NCBI RefSeq assembly: GCF_000165465.1
Contig: NC_017455.1
Coordinates: 186,001-250,000 of the forward strand
Length of the DNA stretch: 64,000 nucleotides
Source: Halanaerobium praevalens DSM 2228
Lineage (GTDB): Bacteria; Bacillota; Halanaerobiia; Halanaerobiales; Halanaerobiaceae
Reading direction: 5' to 3'
Shown: positions 25,322-33,841 of the stretch, in pieces
How the letters are laid out: each line of letters opens with the position of its first letter
Numbering within the stretch: the first letter of the stretch is position 1
The notes under the pieces: generated by a model
Databases searched by the model: none
Told to the model about the DNA's origin: nothing
Seen by the model: the letters and a program-made list of their open reading frames with translations, nothing else
Translations under genes and position numbers: made by a program

Positions 25322-27071
25322 GATTATTAAAAGGGTTTTAAAGCTAGCAGGTAATTTTTCCAGAAGGCTTAAACTAGCTATGCTTGTTAGTTTTGTTGAA
25401 GCTATTTTTAACAATACTCCATTTTTTATGGTTTTTTATACAATGATTGAAATTATTGAAGGGACTTTAACAATTAATGATATTTGGTTTATAACCTCTG
25501 TAATTATAAGCTCTTTATTGATTCAGATTATATTAAAAAGAATTATTTATACCTTGCAGAGTGGAACTGGTTTTGAAATTTTTGCCAGGGAGAGAATTAA
25601 AATTGGAGATCGTTTAAAACGTTATCCAATGGGATATTTCAATGAGGGTAATTTAGGTAATATTTCTGCGGTTATTACTTCAGATATTAATTTTGTAGAA
25701 ATGCACGTGATGAATATTATTGATAAAGTTGTAATGGCCTATGTAAATGCGGCAATTTCAGTACTTTTTCTTTTTTATTTAGATTATCGGCTGGCACTAA
25801 TTTCGACTATTGTCTTTTTATTGGCCAATTTTAGTTTAAGAAAAATATTTAAAGTTGGTAAAAAGCAGGGTCGGACTAGACAGAGTACCCAGTCAGAAGT
25901 AGTAACAGCTGTACTTGAATATGTGAGAGGAATGTCAGTGATTAAATCTCTTAATTTAACTGGTGATAAAGCCCGCTCGGTCAAAAAAGCTTTTCAGAAA
26001 TTTAGAGATATTTCGATTGCCATGGAAAGAGCTTTTGTACCACTCATTTTTCGTTTTGAGCTCTGGTTTGCAGTTGGAATTGCTTCGACAATTTTGATGG
26101 CTGGAATTTCGGTTAATCAGGGTAGTTTATCTCTTCCCGTGATGCTGATTGTATTCATTTTTATTTTCAGAATTTATGTTCCTTTTCAATTTTTAAGCAC
26201 TCAGAGTGCAGAAATACGTTTGATGGAAGCCTGTCTGGACCGCTACCAGGCGCTTAAAAAAATAGATATTATTGATGAAGATGGTAAGGATAAGAGTTTA
26301 AATAAATATGAAATTGAGTTTTCTGATGTTAGTTTTGCCTATGAGCAACACGCTGTTTTAAAAAATATCAATTTTAAAATACCTGAAAAAAGCATGACAG
26401 CTCTGGTCGGGGCTTCAGGTTCTGGCAAAACAACCATTGCAAACTTAATTGCTCGTTTTTGGGATGTACAGCAGGGACAGGTTAAGGTAGGAGGAATTGA
26501 TGTTAAGAAATTAACCTGTGATAGTTTACTTCGAAATATCAGTATGGTTTTTCAAAATGTATATTTATTTAATGACACTATTTTAAATAATATTCGTTTT
26601 GGTAATCCTCAAGCTACAGAGGCAGAAGTTATTGTAGCAGCTAAAAAAGCTCGCTGTCACCGCTTTATTAGTGAATTAGAAGCTGGCTATCAAACAGTAG
26701 TTGAAGAAGGAGGCTCTTCCCTATCTGGGGGAGAGAAGCAGAGAATTTCGATTGCCCGGGCCATCTTAAAAGATGCTCCGATAATTTTACTGGATGAAGC
26801 AACTGCCAGTGTTGACCCGGAAAATGAAAAGCATATTCAGCAGGCAATTAATGAGCTGGTAAAAGATAAAACTTTAGTAGTGATTGCCCATCGTCTTTCG
26901 ACAATTAAAAATTCTGATCAAATTCTGGTTTTAGAGTCAGGTAAATTAATTCAGCAGGGCAATCATCAACAGCTGCTGGCTGGAGATGGTAAATATAAAG
27001 ATTTCTGGCAGCAAAGATTGGAGGCGAAAAGTTGGCAAATTAGCCGTGCTGAATCAACAGTTAAAAGCTGA
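25314..27071 (+). CDS. ABC transporter with fused ATPase, YbtQ/IrtB-like half
   Basis: A 585-residue partner half-transporter: membrane domain 1-320, then GASGSGKTT, LSGGEKQRISIAR, Walker B IILLDEATASVDPEN and AHRLST. Both ATPase sites look catalytically complete. The first gene of the pair contributes the same length and layout. Confidence 0.9.
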   Translation: MFKIIKRVLKLAGNFSRRLKLAMLVSFVEAIFNNTPFFMVFYTMIEIIEGTLTINDIWFITSVIISSLLIQIILKRIIYTLQSGTGFEIFARERIKIGDRLKRYPMGYFNEGNLGNISAVITSDINFVEMHVMNIIDKVVMAYVNAAISVLFLFYLDYRLALISTIVFLLANFSLRKIFKVGKKQGRTRQSTQSEVVTAVLEYVRGMSVIKSLNLTGDKARSVKKAFQKFRDISIAMERAFVPLIFRFELWFAVGIASTILMAGISVNQGSLSLPVMLIVFIFIFRIYVPFQFLSTQSAEIRLMEACLDRYQALKKIDIIDEDGKDKSLNKYEIEFSDVSFAYEQHAVLKNINFKIPEKSMTALVGASGSGKTTIANLIARFWDVQQGQVKVGGIDVKKLTCDSLLRNISMVFQNVYLFNDTILNNIRFGNPQATEAEVIVAAKKARCHRFISELEAGYQTVVEEGGSSLSGGEKQRISIARAILKDAPIILLDEATASVDPENEKHIQQAINELVKDKTLVVIAHRLSTIKNSDQILVLESGKLIQQGNHQQLLAGDGKYKDFWQQRLEAKSWQISRAESTVKS

Positions 27072-27371
27072 ATATAATCATATTGGTGATCTAAATAGAA
27101 GTGGGGGAGAATGGTCTCAGACACTGTCATATGCGTTACGGAAATCCTAATTTGATTATCTGGCCATTGATCCCTTTCTTGCTGACTGGTGGCTAAATAT
27201 GTTTGAAATAGTAAAATTAATAAAGAAAAAATTGATAAAAACATGATATAACAAGCTGGATTATACTTAATAGTGCTGCCTGTTAAAACAAAAAAATAAT
27301 TTTCCTGATAAACTAAATAAATTATTTGCAGGAGCAGTTATTTAATAATTATTATTAAAGCTTTTGATAAT
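27072..27371. other. Gene-free stretch with possible decayed coding sequence
   Basis: No intact gene is seen in about 300 bases. The part from 27100 to 27200 is less AT-rich than true spacers here and has short open frames broken by stops, for example MRYGNPNLIIWPLIPFLLTG from 27131. It may be the remnant of a further gene of the siderophore locus. I cannot name it. Confidence 0.4.
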
Positions 27372-27404
27372 AAAAAACCTCTGATTTTAAGAACCAGAGG
27401 TTTT
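27372..27404 (-). terminator. Terminator of cstA (usable in both directions)
   Basis: AAAACCTCTG pairs with CAGAGGTTTT. On the minus strand it ends in six T, and on the plus strand in TTTT, so it can close cstA and also the ABC operon. Confidence 0.82.
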
Positions 27405-27443
27405 AACTAAACTATATTAAATGTTAACCAATAATGATAAATT

Positions 27444-28886
27444 TTAAACTGCCTGTTTTTCTTCGGCAGGTATTATTTCTTTAAATGAAGTACTGTTTAT
27501 TTTTTTGAGATAGATTCCCATTGTAATAATTGCAATTATGATGCCAGTTATCACAGAAAAGTTGTAAGCTAAACTAAAACCTTCTGGGGCATAAAGAATA
27601 TAGGTTACAGATACTCCTGTCATAAAAAAGGCAGGAATTGCAGCAATCCAGTGGTTTTTACCGCGTTTAGCAAGCCACATTGAACCAGCCCATAAAACAA
27701 CCATTGCTACAGTTTGGTTTGCCCAGGCAAAATAGCGCCATAAAGCATCAAAGTTCATTTGGGATAAGATACCTCCAACAATAAAAATTGGAATTGCGAG
27801 CATTAATCTATTTTTAATTGATTTTTGTTCTATATCAAAAATATCAGATAAAGTTAAACGGACACTTCTAAAAGCAGTGTCTCCAGATGTTATTGGAGCG
27901 GCAATTACCCCTAACATTGCTAAGACTCCACCAACTACGCCCATCATAGTACCTGTTATTTCGTGAACTACTCCAGCTGGGCCACCAAGAGTTGTTAAAG
28001 CTTCGTTTAAGCCGCCTGTGCCTTTGAAAAAGGTCATTGCTGCAGCAGCCCAAATTAGAGCTACTATTCCTTCGGCAACCATTGCTCCATAAAAGATACG
28101 TCTAATCTCTTTTTCATTATTTGTACAGCGAGCCATAATTGGTGATTGGGTAGAGTGAAAACCACTAATTGCTCCACAAGCAATAGTAACAAAAAGTAAG
28201 GGCCACATTGGTAGTTCGCCGGGATGCAGATTATTTAAAGCTATGTTAGGAATATTATAATCTCCAAAAATTAAGCCGCCGCCGACTCCAAAAGCCATAA
28301 TTAAAAGTGCTAAGCCAAAAATAGGATATAATTTTCCTATTATTTGATCAACAGGTAAAAAAGTCGCGATAAAATAATAGGCTAAAATAATAACCAGCCA
28401 GATATTTACTCCCATAAAGCTCGGAGTCAGGTTAGCTAAAAGCATGGCTGGGCCAGTCATAAATACTGTTCCCACTAAAACTAAAAGCACAATACTAAAA
28501 ACTCTCATAATCTGTCTAATTGTTCCACCTAAATTTTCTCCAATTATTTCGGAGATTGAAGCTCCATCTGAGCGAATAGAAAGCATTCCGGAAAGATAAT
28601 CATGAACACCACCAGCAAAAATTGTTCCAAATACTATCCAGAGAAAAGCACTTGGCCCCCATAAAGCACCAGCGATTGCTCCAAAAATTGGACCTAAGCC
28701 TGCGATATTTAAAAACTGGATTAAAAAAGCCTTTTTCCAATCCATTGATATGTAGTCAACCCCATCTTCCATCGCTATCGCTGGAGTTTCTCGCTCAGGT
28801 TGTGAATCAAAAATCCGATCTACAATTTTACCATAAGTAAAATAACCAATAACTAAAACTGCTAAAGAAATAAGAAAAGATGCCAT
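27444..28886 (-). CDS. cstA: Carbon starvation protein A family transporter
   Basis: A 480-residue polytopic membrane protein of the CstA family. Its family pattern includes GPIFGAIAGALWGPSAFLWI, the GGVHDYLSGMLSIRSDGAS loop and SGFHSTQSPIMARC. The length is that of the short Firmicute form. E. coli CstA and BtsT take up pyruvate, and BtsT is controlled by the LytS/LytTR-type system BtsSR. The two-component genes directly upstream here make pyruvate or a related small acid the likely substrate. AAGGGGG precedes the ATG. Confidence 0.93.
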   Translation of the reverse strand: MASFLISLAVLVIGYFTYGKIVDRIFDSQPERETPAIAMEDGVDYISMDWKKAFLIQFLNIAGLGPIFGAIAGALWGPSAFLWIVFGTIFAGGVHDYLSGMLSIRSDGASISEIIGENLGGTIRQIMRVFSIVLLVLVGTVFMTGPAMLLANLTPSFMGVNIWLVIILAYYFIATFLPVDQIIGKLYPIFGLALLIMAFGVGGGLIFGDYNIPNIALNNLHPGELPMWPLLFVTIACGAISGFHSTQSPIMARCTNNEKEIRRIFYGAMVAEGIVALIWAAAAMTFFKGTGGLNEALTTLGGPAGVVHEITGTMMGVVGGVLAMLGVIAAPITSGDTAFRSVRLTLSDIFDIEQKSIKNRLMLAIPIFIVGGILSQMNFDALWRYFAWANQTVAMVVLWAGSMWLAKRGKNHWIAAIPAFFMTGVSVTYILYAPEGFSLAYNFSVITGIIIAIITMGIYLKKINSTSFKEIIPAEEKQAV

Positions 28887-28988
28887 AAAATAACCCCCTT
28901 AAATTTTTAATACATTTTAATTATACTCTGATTAAGGATTAAGAAAAGGCATTTTAGCTGAATTGTAAAAATATAAGTCTCAATTACA

Positions 28989-29759
28989 TTATTTTAGATT
29001 TAAGAGGTTATTTATTTGTTCTACTTTAGAGCGACTAACAGGAATTTTATGTTCAGAGCAGTCTTCCATTAATACTTGATATTTACCTTTAAACCAGGGA
29101 ATAACTGCTTTGATATGTTTTAAGTTAACAATATAACTTTTATGGATTCTAAAAAATTGATTTGAAAGCATTTGTTCTAATTCTTGGAGCTGAAATTGAG
29201 TCATATAAGATTTTTGATAACAGTGGGCCCAAACTCTTTTTTCCTTTGTTGAAAAATAGTAAATATCTTGAAAGTCGAGCATTAAATAATAGTCTTTAGC
29301 CATGACAGCGATTTTATTTAGCTCTTGTTTTGGTTGAGAGTTATTTAGACTTTGAAAAAGATTTTCTAGTTTCTGCTTAAAATTATTACTATTAATAATT
29401 TCTTTTTTAGCTTTCTTTAAACTTTCTTTTAATTGTTGATCACTAATTGGTTTGAGCAAATAATCAACTGCTGCTAATCTAAAAGCTTCAACTGCATATT
29501 CGTCATAAGCAGTAGTAAATATAATATAGGGAGCATTCTTTTTTTGATTTAAAATTCTAGCTATTTCTATTCCACTTTTACCTGGAATTTGAATATCTAA
29601 GAAAATTAAGTCAAAATTTTCTTGGTCCAAAAGTGCAAGTGTTTGCTCTCCATTGGCCAATTCAGCTGCAACTTCAAAGTCAGATTCTTTTTCGATCATA
29701 AATTTCAGCTCATCTCTAGCTAATTTTTCATCTTCAACTATCATTGTTTTAAATTTCAT
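28989..29759 (-). CDS. LytTR-type response regulator (BtsR/LytR-like)
   Basis: A 256-residue response regulator with a receiver domain at 1-120 (E9/D10, phospho-acceptor D55, LLKPIS) and a C-terminal LytTR DNA-binding domain (FFRIHKSYIVNLKHIKAV). Its start overlaps the end of the kinase gene by four bases. It probably activates cstA, the next gene downstream on the same strand. Confidence 0.93.
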   Translation of the reverse strand: MKFKTMIVEDEKLARDELKFMIEKESDFEVAAELANGEQTLALLDQENFDLIFLDIQIPGKSGIEIARILNQKKNAPYIIFTTAYDEYAVEAFRLAAVDYLLKPISDQQLKESLKKAKKEIINSNNFKQKLENLFQSLNNSQPKQELNKIAVMAKDYYLMLDFQDIYYFSTKEKRVWAHCYQKSYMTQFQLQELEQMLSNQFFRIHKSYIVNLKHIKAVIPWFKGKYQVLMEDCSEHKIPVSRSKVEQINNLLNLK

Positions 29760-31462
29760 TTTAGTTCACTCCTTTCGCTGATTAAATTAAAGGGAATTGT
29801 AATTATATTTTTAGTTCCTTTAGCTATTTCAGATTTAATTTCAAGCTTAGCTTGGCTGCCAAAAATAGAAAAGAGTCTTTCTTTTATATTATTGATTCCA
29901 ATTCTATCATTTTCATTATTTTTAATTTCATTTATTTTTTCAGGCTTAATTCCAGGGCCATCATCTGCAATTATAATCTCCAACTTTTTATCTTTTTTTT
30001 CAACTTTAATTATTATTTGACCACCTTCATTTTGTGAGTGAATGCCATGTTTAACAGAATTTTCCACTAGAGGTTGAATAATAAAAGGTGGGATTTTAAT
30101 ATTTTTTAAAGCAGAATCTACTTGCCAACAAACTTTTAATCTAGAACCAAGCCGGGCTTTTTCAATACTTAAATAATCCCGGCAAAATTCAATTTCTTCA
30201 GCCAGAGTTATTTGATGAATATCTCTTTTTAAGGTTCTTCTAAAAATACCAGCTAATTTAATTAATAAGGATCTAGCCTGCAGCGGTTTAGTCCTGCATA
30301 GAGCGGCAGTGGCATTTAAAGAATTAAAGAGAAAGTGCGGGTTAATTTGTGCTTGGAGAGCTTTAAGTTCTGCTTCACTTTTTAATTCTGCCTGTTTGGA
30401 GAGTTTAGCCAACTTAATTTGAGTTGCTAATAAATTAGAAATTCCTTCTGCTAATTTAATATCTAAAACAGTTATTTTTTGCTGACAGCGATATAATTTT
30501 AGTAAACCATAAATACTATTTTCTATTTTAAGAGGGGTGATAACTGCATTTGTTAGCTGACAACTTGGTTCTTGACAGTTAATATTTTTTTGGTCATCAA
30601 TAATAATCGTTTTTTGTTCAGCAATAGCCTTTTTACTAGCTTTTGTTTTAATTTTTTCACCTGCTAAATGGTGATCAGCTGCAGTTCCAGTAAAAGCGAG
30701 AACCTCTTTTTTATCAGTTATGGAAACGGCGTCAACTTTACTCTCTTTTTTGATCATTTCAATGATTTTTTGAGCTGAATCATGGTCTAAGCCAGTTTGG
30801 AGTAAAGGTAAAGATCTTTCTGCAATTGAGAGGACCTTTTCGGCTTGAAAAGCTCTGATTTTTTGATTATCTTCTTTAACTTTATTTAAAATACTAATAA
30901 AAATAGCTATACCAAGACTATTAGTTAAAATCATTGGCAGACCTATAATTTCAACTAATTTTACTGCCTTAATTAAAGGCCTACTAAAAACAATAACAAT
31001 TAACATTTCAATTGTAAGTGCTAAAAGACCAATTAGAAAACCAGTTTTAAAATTTATTTTTTTATTTTCATATTTTTGAGCAAAAAGACCACCAATTAAG
31101 CCACTACTTGTAGTTCCAATTGCACAAGCTAAACTAGTAAAACCACCTAAGCTAAAACGATGTAGACCAGCAATTAAACCAGCGACTATTCCTACAATTG
31201 GCCCTCCCATTAAACCAGCCATCAGAGCTCCAATAGCTCTGATATTGGCATAAGCATCCAATACAATAATCCCCAAAAAAGTTCCAATAATTGAGAGGAG
31301 GGCAAAAAATAAGGTTAAAAATATTTTTTCATATTTATTAAATTTATTATTTAAAATATGTTTTATACTATTAAAACGGCTTAAAACATAAGCAAAAGTT
31401 GCAATAACACTCATACTTTTAAATAAAGTAAATAACAATTCTAAAATTTTTTGATTATTCAT
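29756..31462 (-). CDS. LytS-family sensor histidine kinase (BtsS-like)
   Basis: A 568-residue membrane sensor kinase. The N-terminal 5TMR-LYT domain (about 1-200) contains DAYANIRAIGALMAGLMGGP. A GAF-like segment (about 215-350) follows, then the His-kinase box LQAQINPHFLFNSLN with the phospho-accepting His, and an ATPase domain with PLVENSVKHG and ADDGPGI. It forms a two-component pair with the overlapping LytTR regulator. The CstA neighbour suggests pyruvate sensing. Confidence 0.93.
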   Translation of the reverse strand: MNNQKILELLFTLFKSMSVIATFAYVLSRFNSIKHILNNKFNKYEKIFLTLFFALLSIIGTFLGIIVLDAYANIRAIGALMAGLMGGPIVGIVAGLIAGLHRFSLGGFTSLACAIGTTSSGLIGGLFAQKYENKKINFKTGFLIGLLALTIEMLIVIVFSRPLIKAVKLVEIIGLPMILTNSLGIAIFISILNKVKEDNQKIRAFQAEKVLSIAERSLPLLQTGLDHDSAQKIIEMIKKESKVDAVSITDKKEVLAFTGTAADHHLAGEKIKTKASKKAIAEQKTIIIDDQKNINCQEPSCQLTNAVITPLKIENSIYGLLKLYRCQQKITVLDIKLAEGISNLLATQIKLAKLSKQAELKSEAELKALQAQINPHFLFNSLNATAALCRTKPLQARSLLIKLAGIFRRTLKRDIHQITLAEEIEFCRDYLSIEKARLGSRLKVCWQVDSALKNIKIPPFIIQPLVENSVKHGIHSQNEGGQIIIKVEKKDKKLEIIIADDGPGIKPEKINEIKNNENDRIGINNIKERLFSIFGSQAKLEIKSEIAKGTKNIITIPFNLISERSELK

Positions 31463-31578
31463 TAGCTGCTCCTTTGATAATAGTAATTTCTATTTAAATA
31501 ATACTATAACAGCTGAGCTTAATCAAATTAGACTAATTAGAATTTAGCCTAAAAAATGAGCTAGATTTTTAGTAATGA

Positions 31579-31607
31579 TTGCTATTATTTAGCTGAATTG
31601 ATATACT
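31579..31607 (+). promoter_or_regulatory. Predicted promoter of the CDF transporter gene
   Basis: TTGCTA, 17 bases, TATACT. It lies 47 bases before the start codon. Confidence 0.6.
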
Positions 31608-31653
31608 TAATCTTAGATTTAAAACTAAAGAATTAAAGTTTGGAGGTTTAAAA

Positions 31654-32541
31654 ATGGAAAAAGAAAATATACGCTATGAGCAGGGAAAAAAGATCTCTAT
31701 AATCAGCCTGATAAGTAATACTGTACTGGCTATCATGAAAATTTTGATTGGTTTTTTAGCCAGTAGTACAGCTTTAATAGCTGATGGTTTTCATTCTGTT
31801 TCTGATATGGCATCTACAATTATAGTGATGATTAGTATTAAATTTTCGGAAACTCCTGCTGATAAGAACCATCCTTATGGTCACGAAAAAGCGGAGGCTT
31901 TAGGAACTAATATTTTAGCAGTAATTTTAATTTTAACAGCTGTTTTCTTGGGTAGAGATGCATTTCTACGGATTTTGAGTGGTAAACTAGCTAGACCAGG
32001 ACCTTGGGCTTTAGCAGCAGCTTTTATTTCTATAGTGGTTAAAGAATTATTGTATCGTTTTACAATTAAAATAGGTCGTGAAATAAATAGCAGAGGTTTA
32101 ATTGCTGATGCTCATCATCACCGTTCAGATGCTTTATCTTCGATTGCAGCTTTAATTGGAATTGGAGGGGCTAGATTAGGTTACGAATTTTTAGATCCCT
32201 TAGCTGGTTTAGTTGTTGCTTTTTTAATTTTAAAAGTTGGCTATGAGATAATGAGAGATACAGCTTATGAATTAATGGATGGTCGACCTGAACTCGAAAA
32301 AGTAGATGAAATTGGAGCAATAGCTAATTCAATTGCTGGAGTCATTGAAATTCATGATCTGAAATTAAGAAGTTATGGCCCAAGTTATATTGTGGATTTA
32401 AAAATAGTGGTTCAAGATCAATTATCAGTTTTTGAAGGCCATAAAATTGCTTCTAAAGTTGAAAACGAAATAATAGAAAAAAGTGATTCTGTTAAAGATG
32501 TATTAGTTCATGTTGATCCATATTCTATTCATCACAGCTGA
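31654..32541 (+). CDS. Cation diffusion facilitator metal exporter
   Basis: A 295-residue CDF-family antiporter with six membrane helices, exporting divalent metal (iron, manganese or zinc) from the cytoplasm. It shows ALIADGFHSVSDM (first metal-site helix, with D and H), KNHPYGHEKAEALG, ADAHHHRSDALSS (second site) and a C-terminal cytoplasmic metal-binding domain ending DVLVHVDPYSIHHS. In this iron-rich setting a FieF-like iron exporter or an MntE-like manganese exporter is plausible. TTGGAGG precedes the ATG. Confidence 0.93.
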   Translation: MEKENIRYEQGKKISIISLISNTVLAIMKILIGFLASSTALIADGFHSVSDMASTIIVMISIKFSETPADKNHPYGHEKAEALGTNILAVILILTAVFLGRDAFLRILSGKLARPGPWALAAAFISIVVKELLYRFTIKIGREINSRGLIADAHHHRSDALSSIAALIGIGGARLGYEFLDPLAGLVVAFLILKVGYEIMRDTAYELMDGRPELEKVDEIGAIANSIAGVIEIHDLKLRSYGPSYIVDLKIVVQDQLSVFEGHKIASKVENEIIEKSDSVKDVLVHVDPYSIHHS

Positions 32542-32559
32542 AAAATTAATTAAAAATAA

Positions 32560-32703
32560 AGTGGATAACTAGGTTTTAAGCCAAACTTATCCACAAGTTA
32601 ATCACAAAACAGGTGTTTTATCCACAACTATTAACAATTAATCAACAAATATTGTGGACTAATCCAGGTATTTACTAACAAGTTATCCACAAATTGTGGA
32701 TAT
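32560..32703. promoter_or_regulatory. Cluster of DnaA boxes
   Basis: Three exact TTATCCACA boxes lie at 32587-32595, 32618-32626 and 32683-32691 on the plus strand. Two boxes with one mismatch lie on the minus strand at 32560-32568 and 32695-32703. Several 7-of-9 matches lie between them. The spacer holds no gene. dnaA and dnaN are not nearby, so this looks like a DnaA-titrating or regulatory cluster rather than the main origin. Confidence 0.8.
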
Positions 32704-32791
32704 AAAATAATAATTATTTAAAATAATCAAAATCTTAGGAGTGAAAAAAGAATTTTAAAACTATAATTAGATTCTAAAAAGGAGGACACAA

Positions 32792-33841
32792 ATGAGAAGA
32801 TTTTCTCGAGTTAAATCAAGTGAAATTGGGCATAGTCCAGGAACTTTAAATGGGATTGAAAAACAAGTAGAAGCTAAAATTGATTTAATTCAATTTCAAG
32901 AAGATGAGTTTAAGCAAAAAAGTGTAGAGAAGCTAAGTTTAGAATTAATAGATTCTGAATTTGTTAATTGGATTAATATTAATGGAATTCATGATGTTGA
33001 ATTAGTTAAAGAATTAGGAGAATTAATTAATTTACATCCTCTGACTTTAGAAGATATTACTAATACTCGTCAGCGTCCTAAAAAAGAAGAATTTGATAAT
33101 TATTTGATCACAATTTTAGATATGCTAAGTTATAAGGGTGATTATATTCAGTCAGAACAGGTTAGTTTAATTTTATTAGAGAATACAGTTATTACTTTTC
33201 AAGAAGCAGGTGGTGATGATTTTGAAAATGTAAGAACTAGAATTGCTCAAAAAAAAGGGCAAATTAGAAAAAAAGAAGCTGATTATTTATTTTACGCTTT
33301 ATTAGATGCTATAGTTGATAACTATTTTTATATTTTAGAAAGAAATGAAGAAGTTTTAGAAGAACTTGATGATTTAGTTATAGCATCTCAGACTGGCCCT
33401 GATACTTTAGAAATCATTCAGAATTTAAAACAAGAAATGGTTTTTTTAAGAAAAACAATCTGGCCTTTAAGTACAATGTTTGGTAATCTTTATAGGGTTG
33501 ACTCACCTTTATTAAAAGAAGAGACAGATTATTATTTAAGAGATGTTTATGATCATATAAATCAATTAATGGACGAAATTGATTTTAGTCGTGATATGTT
33601 AGCAAGTATGTTAGATATTTATTTATCCAATAAAAGTAATAAAATGAATGAAGTAATGCAATTTTTAACAGTTATTTCTACAATTTTTATTCCCCTAACT
33701 TTTATTGCTGGAGTTTATGGAATGAACTTTAGCTATATGCCAGAATTAGAACATGAAATTGCCTATCCTGCTATTATGTTTTTGATGCTTGTGATTGCAG
33801 TTATTCAATTAATTTATTTTAAGAGTAAAAAATGGCTTTAG
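32792..33841 (+). CDS. corA: CorA-family magnesium/cobalt channel
   Basis: A 349-residue CorA-type divalent cation channel. It has a long cytoplasmic N-terminal domain (HPLTLEDITNTRQRPKKEEF), an extended stalk helix and two C-terminal membrane helices with the signature YGMNF between them. The length is typical of Thermotoga-type CorA. AAGGAGG precedes the ATG. Its last ten bases overlap the next gene. Confidence 0.93.
   Translation: MRRFSRVKSSEIGHSPGTLNGIEKQVEAKIDLIQFQEDEFKQKSVEKLSLELIDSEFVNWININGIHDVELVKELGELINLHPLTLEDITNTRQRPKKEEFDNYLITILDMLSYKGDYIQSEQVSLILLENTVITFQEAGGDDFENVRTRIAQKKGQIRKKEADYLFYALLDAIVDNYFYILERNEEVLEELDDLVIASQTGPDTLEIIQNLKQEMVFLRKTIWPLSTMFGNLYRVDSPLLKEETDYYLRDVYDHINQLMDEIDFSRDMLASMLDIYLSNKSNKMNEVMQFLTVISTIFIPLTFIAGVYGMNFSYMPELEHEIAYPAIMFLMLVIAVIQLIYFKSKKWL

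Noticed and set aside
27120-27195. A 21-residue peptide gene starting at 27131
   Set aside because: There is no ribosome binding site and no family resemblance. It is treated as part of a decayed stretch.
32560-32703. The DnaA-box cluster as the chromosomal origin
   Set aside because: dnaA, dnaN, recF, gyrB and rpmH are not nearby, and the flanking genes are transporters. A titration or regulatory cluster fits better, though GC skew of the whole genome was not available.
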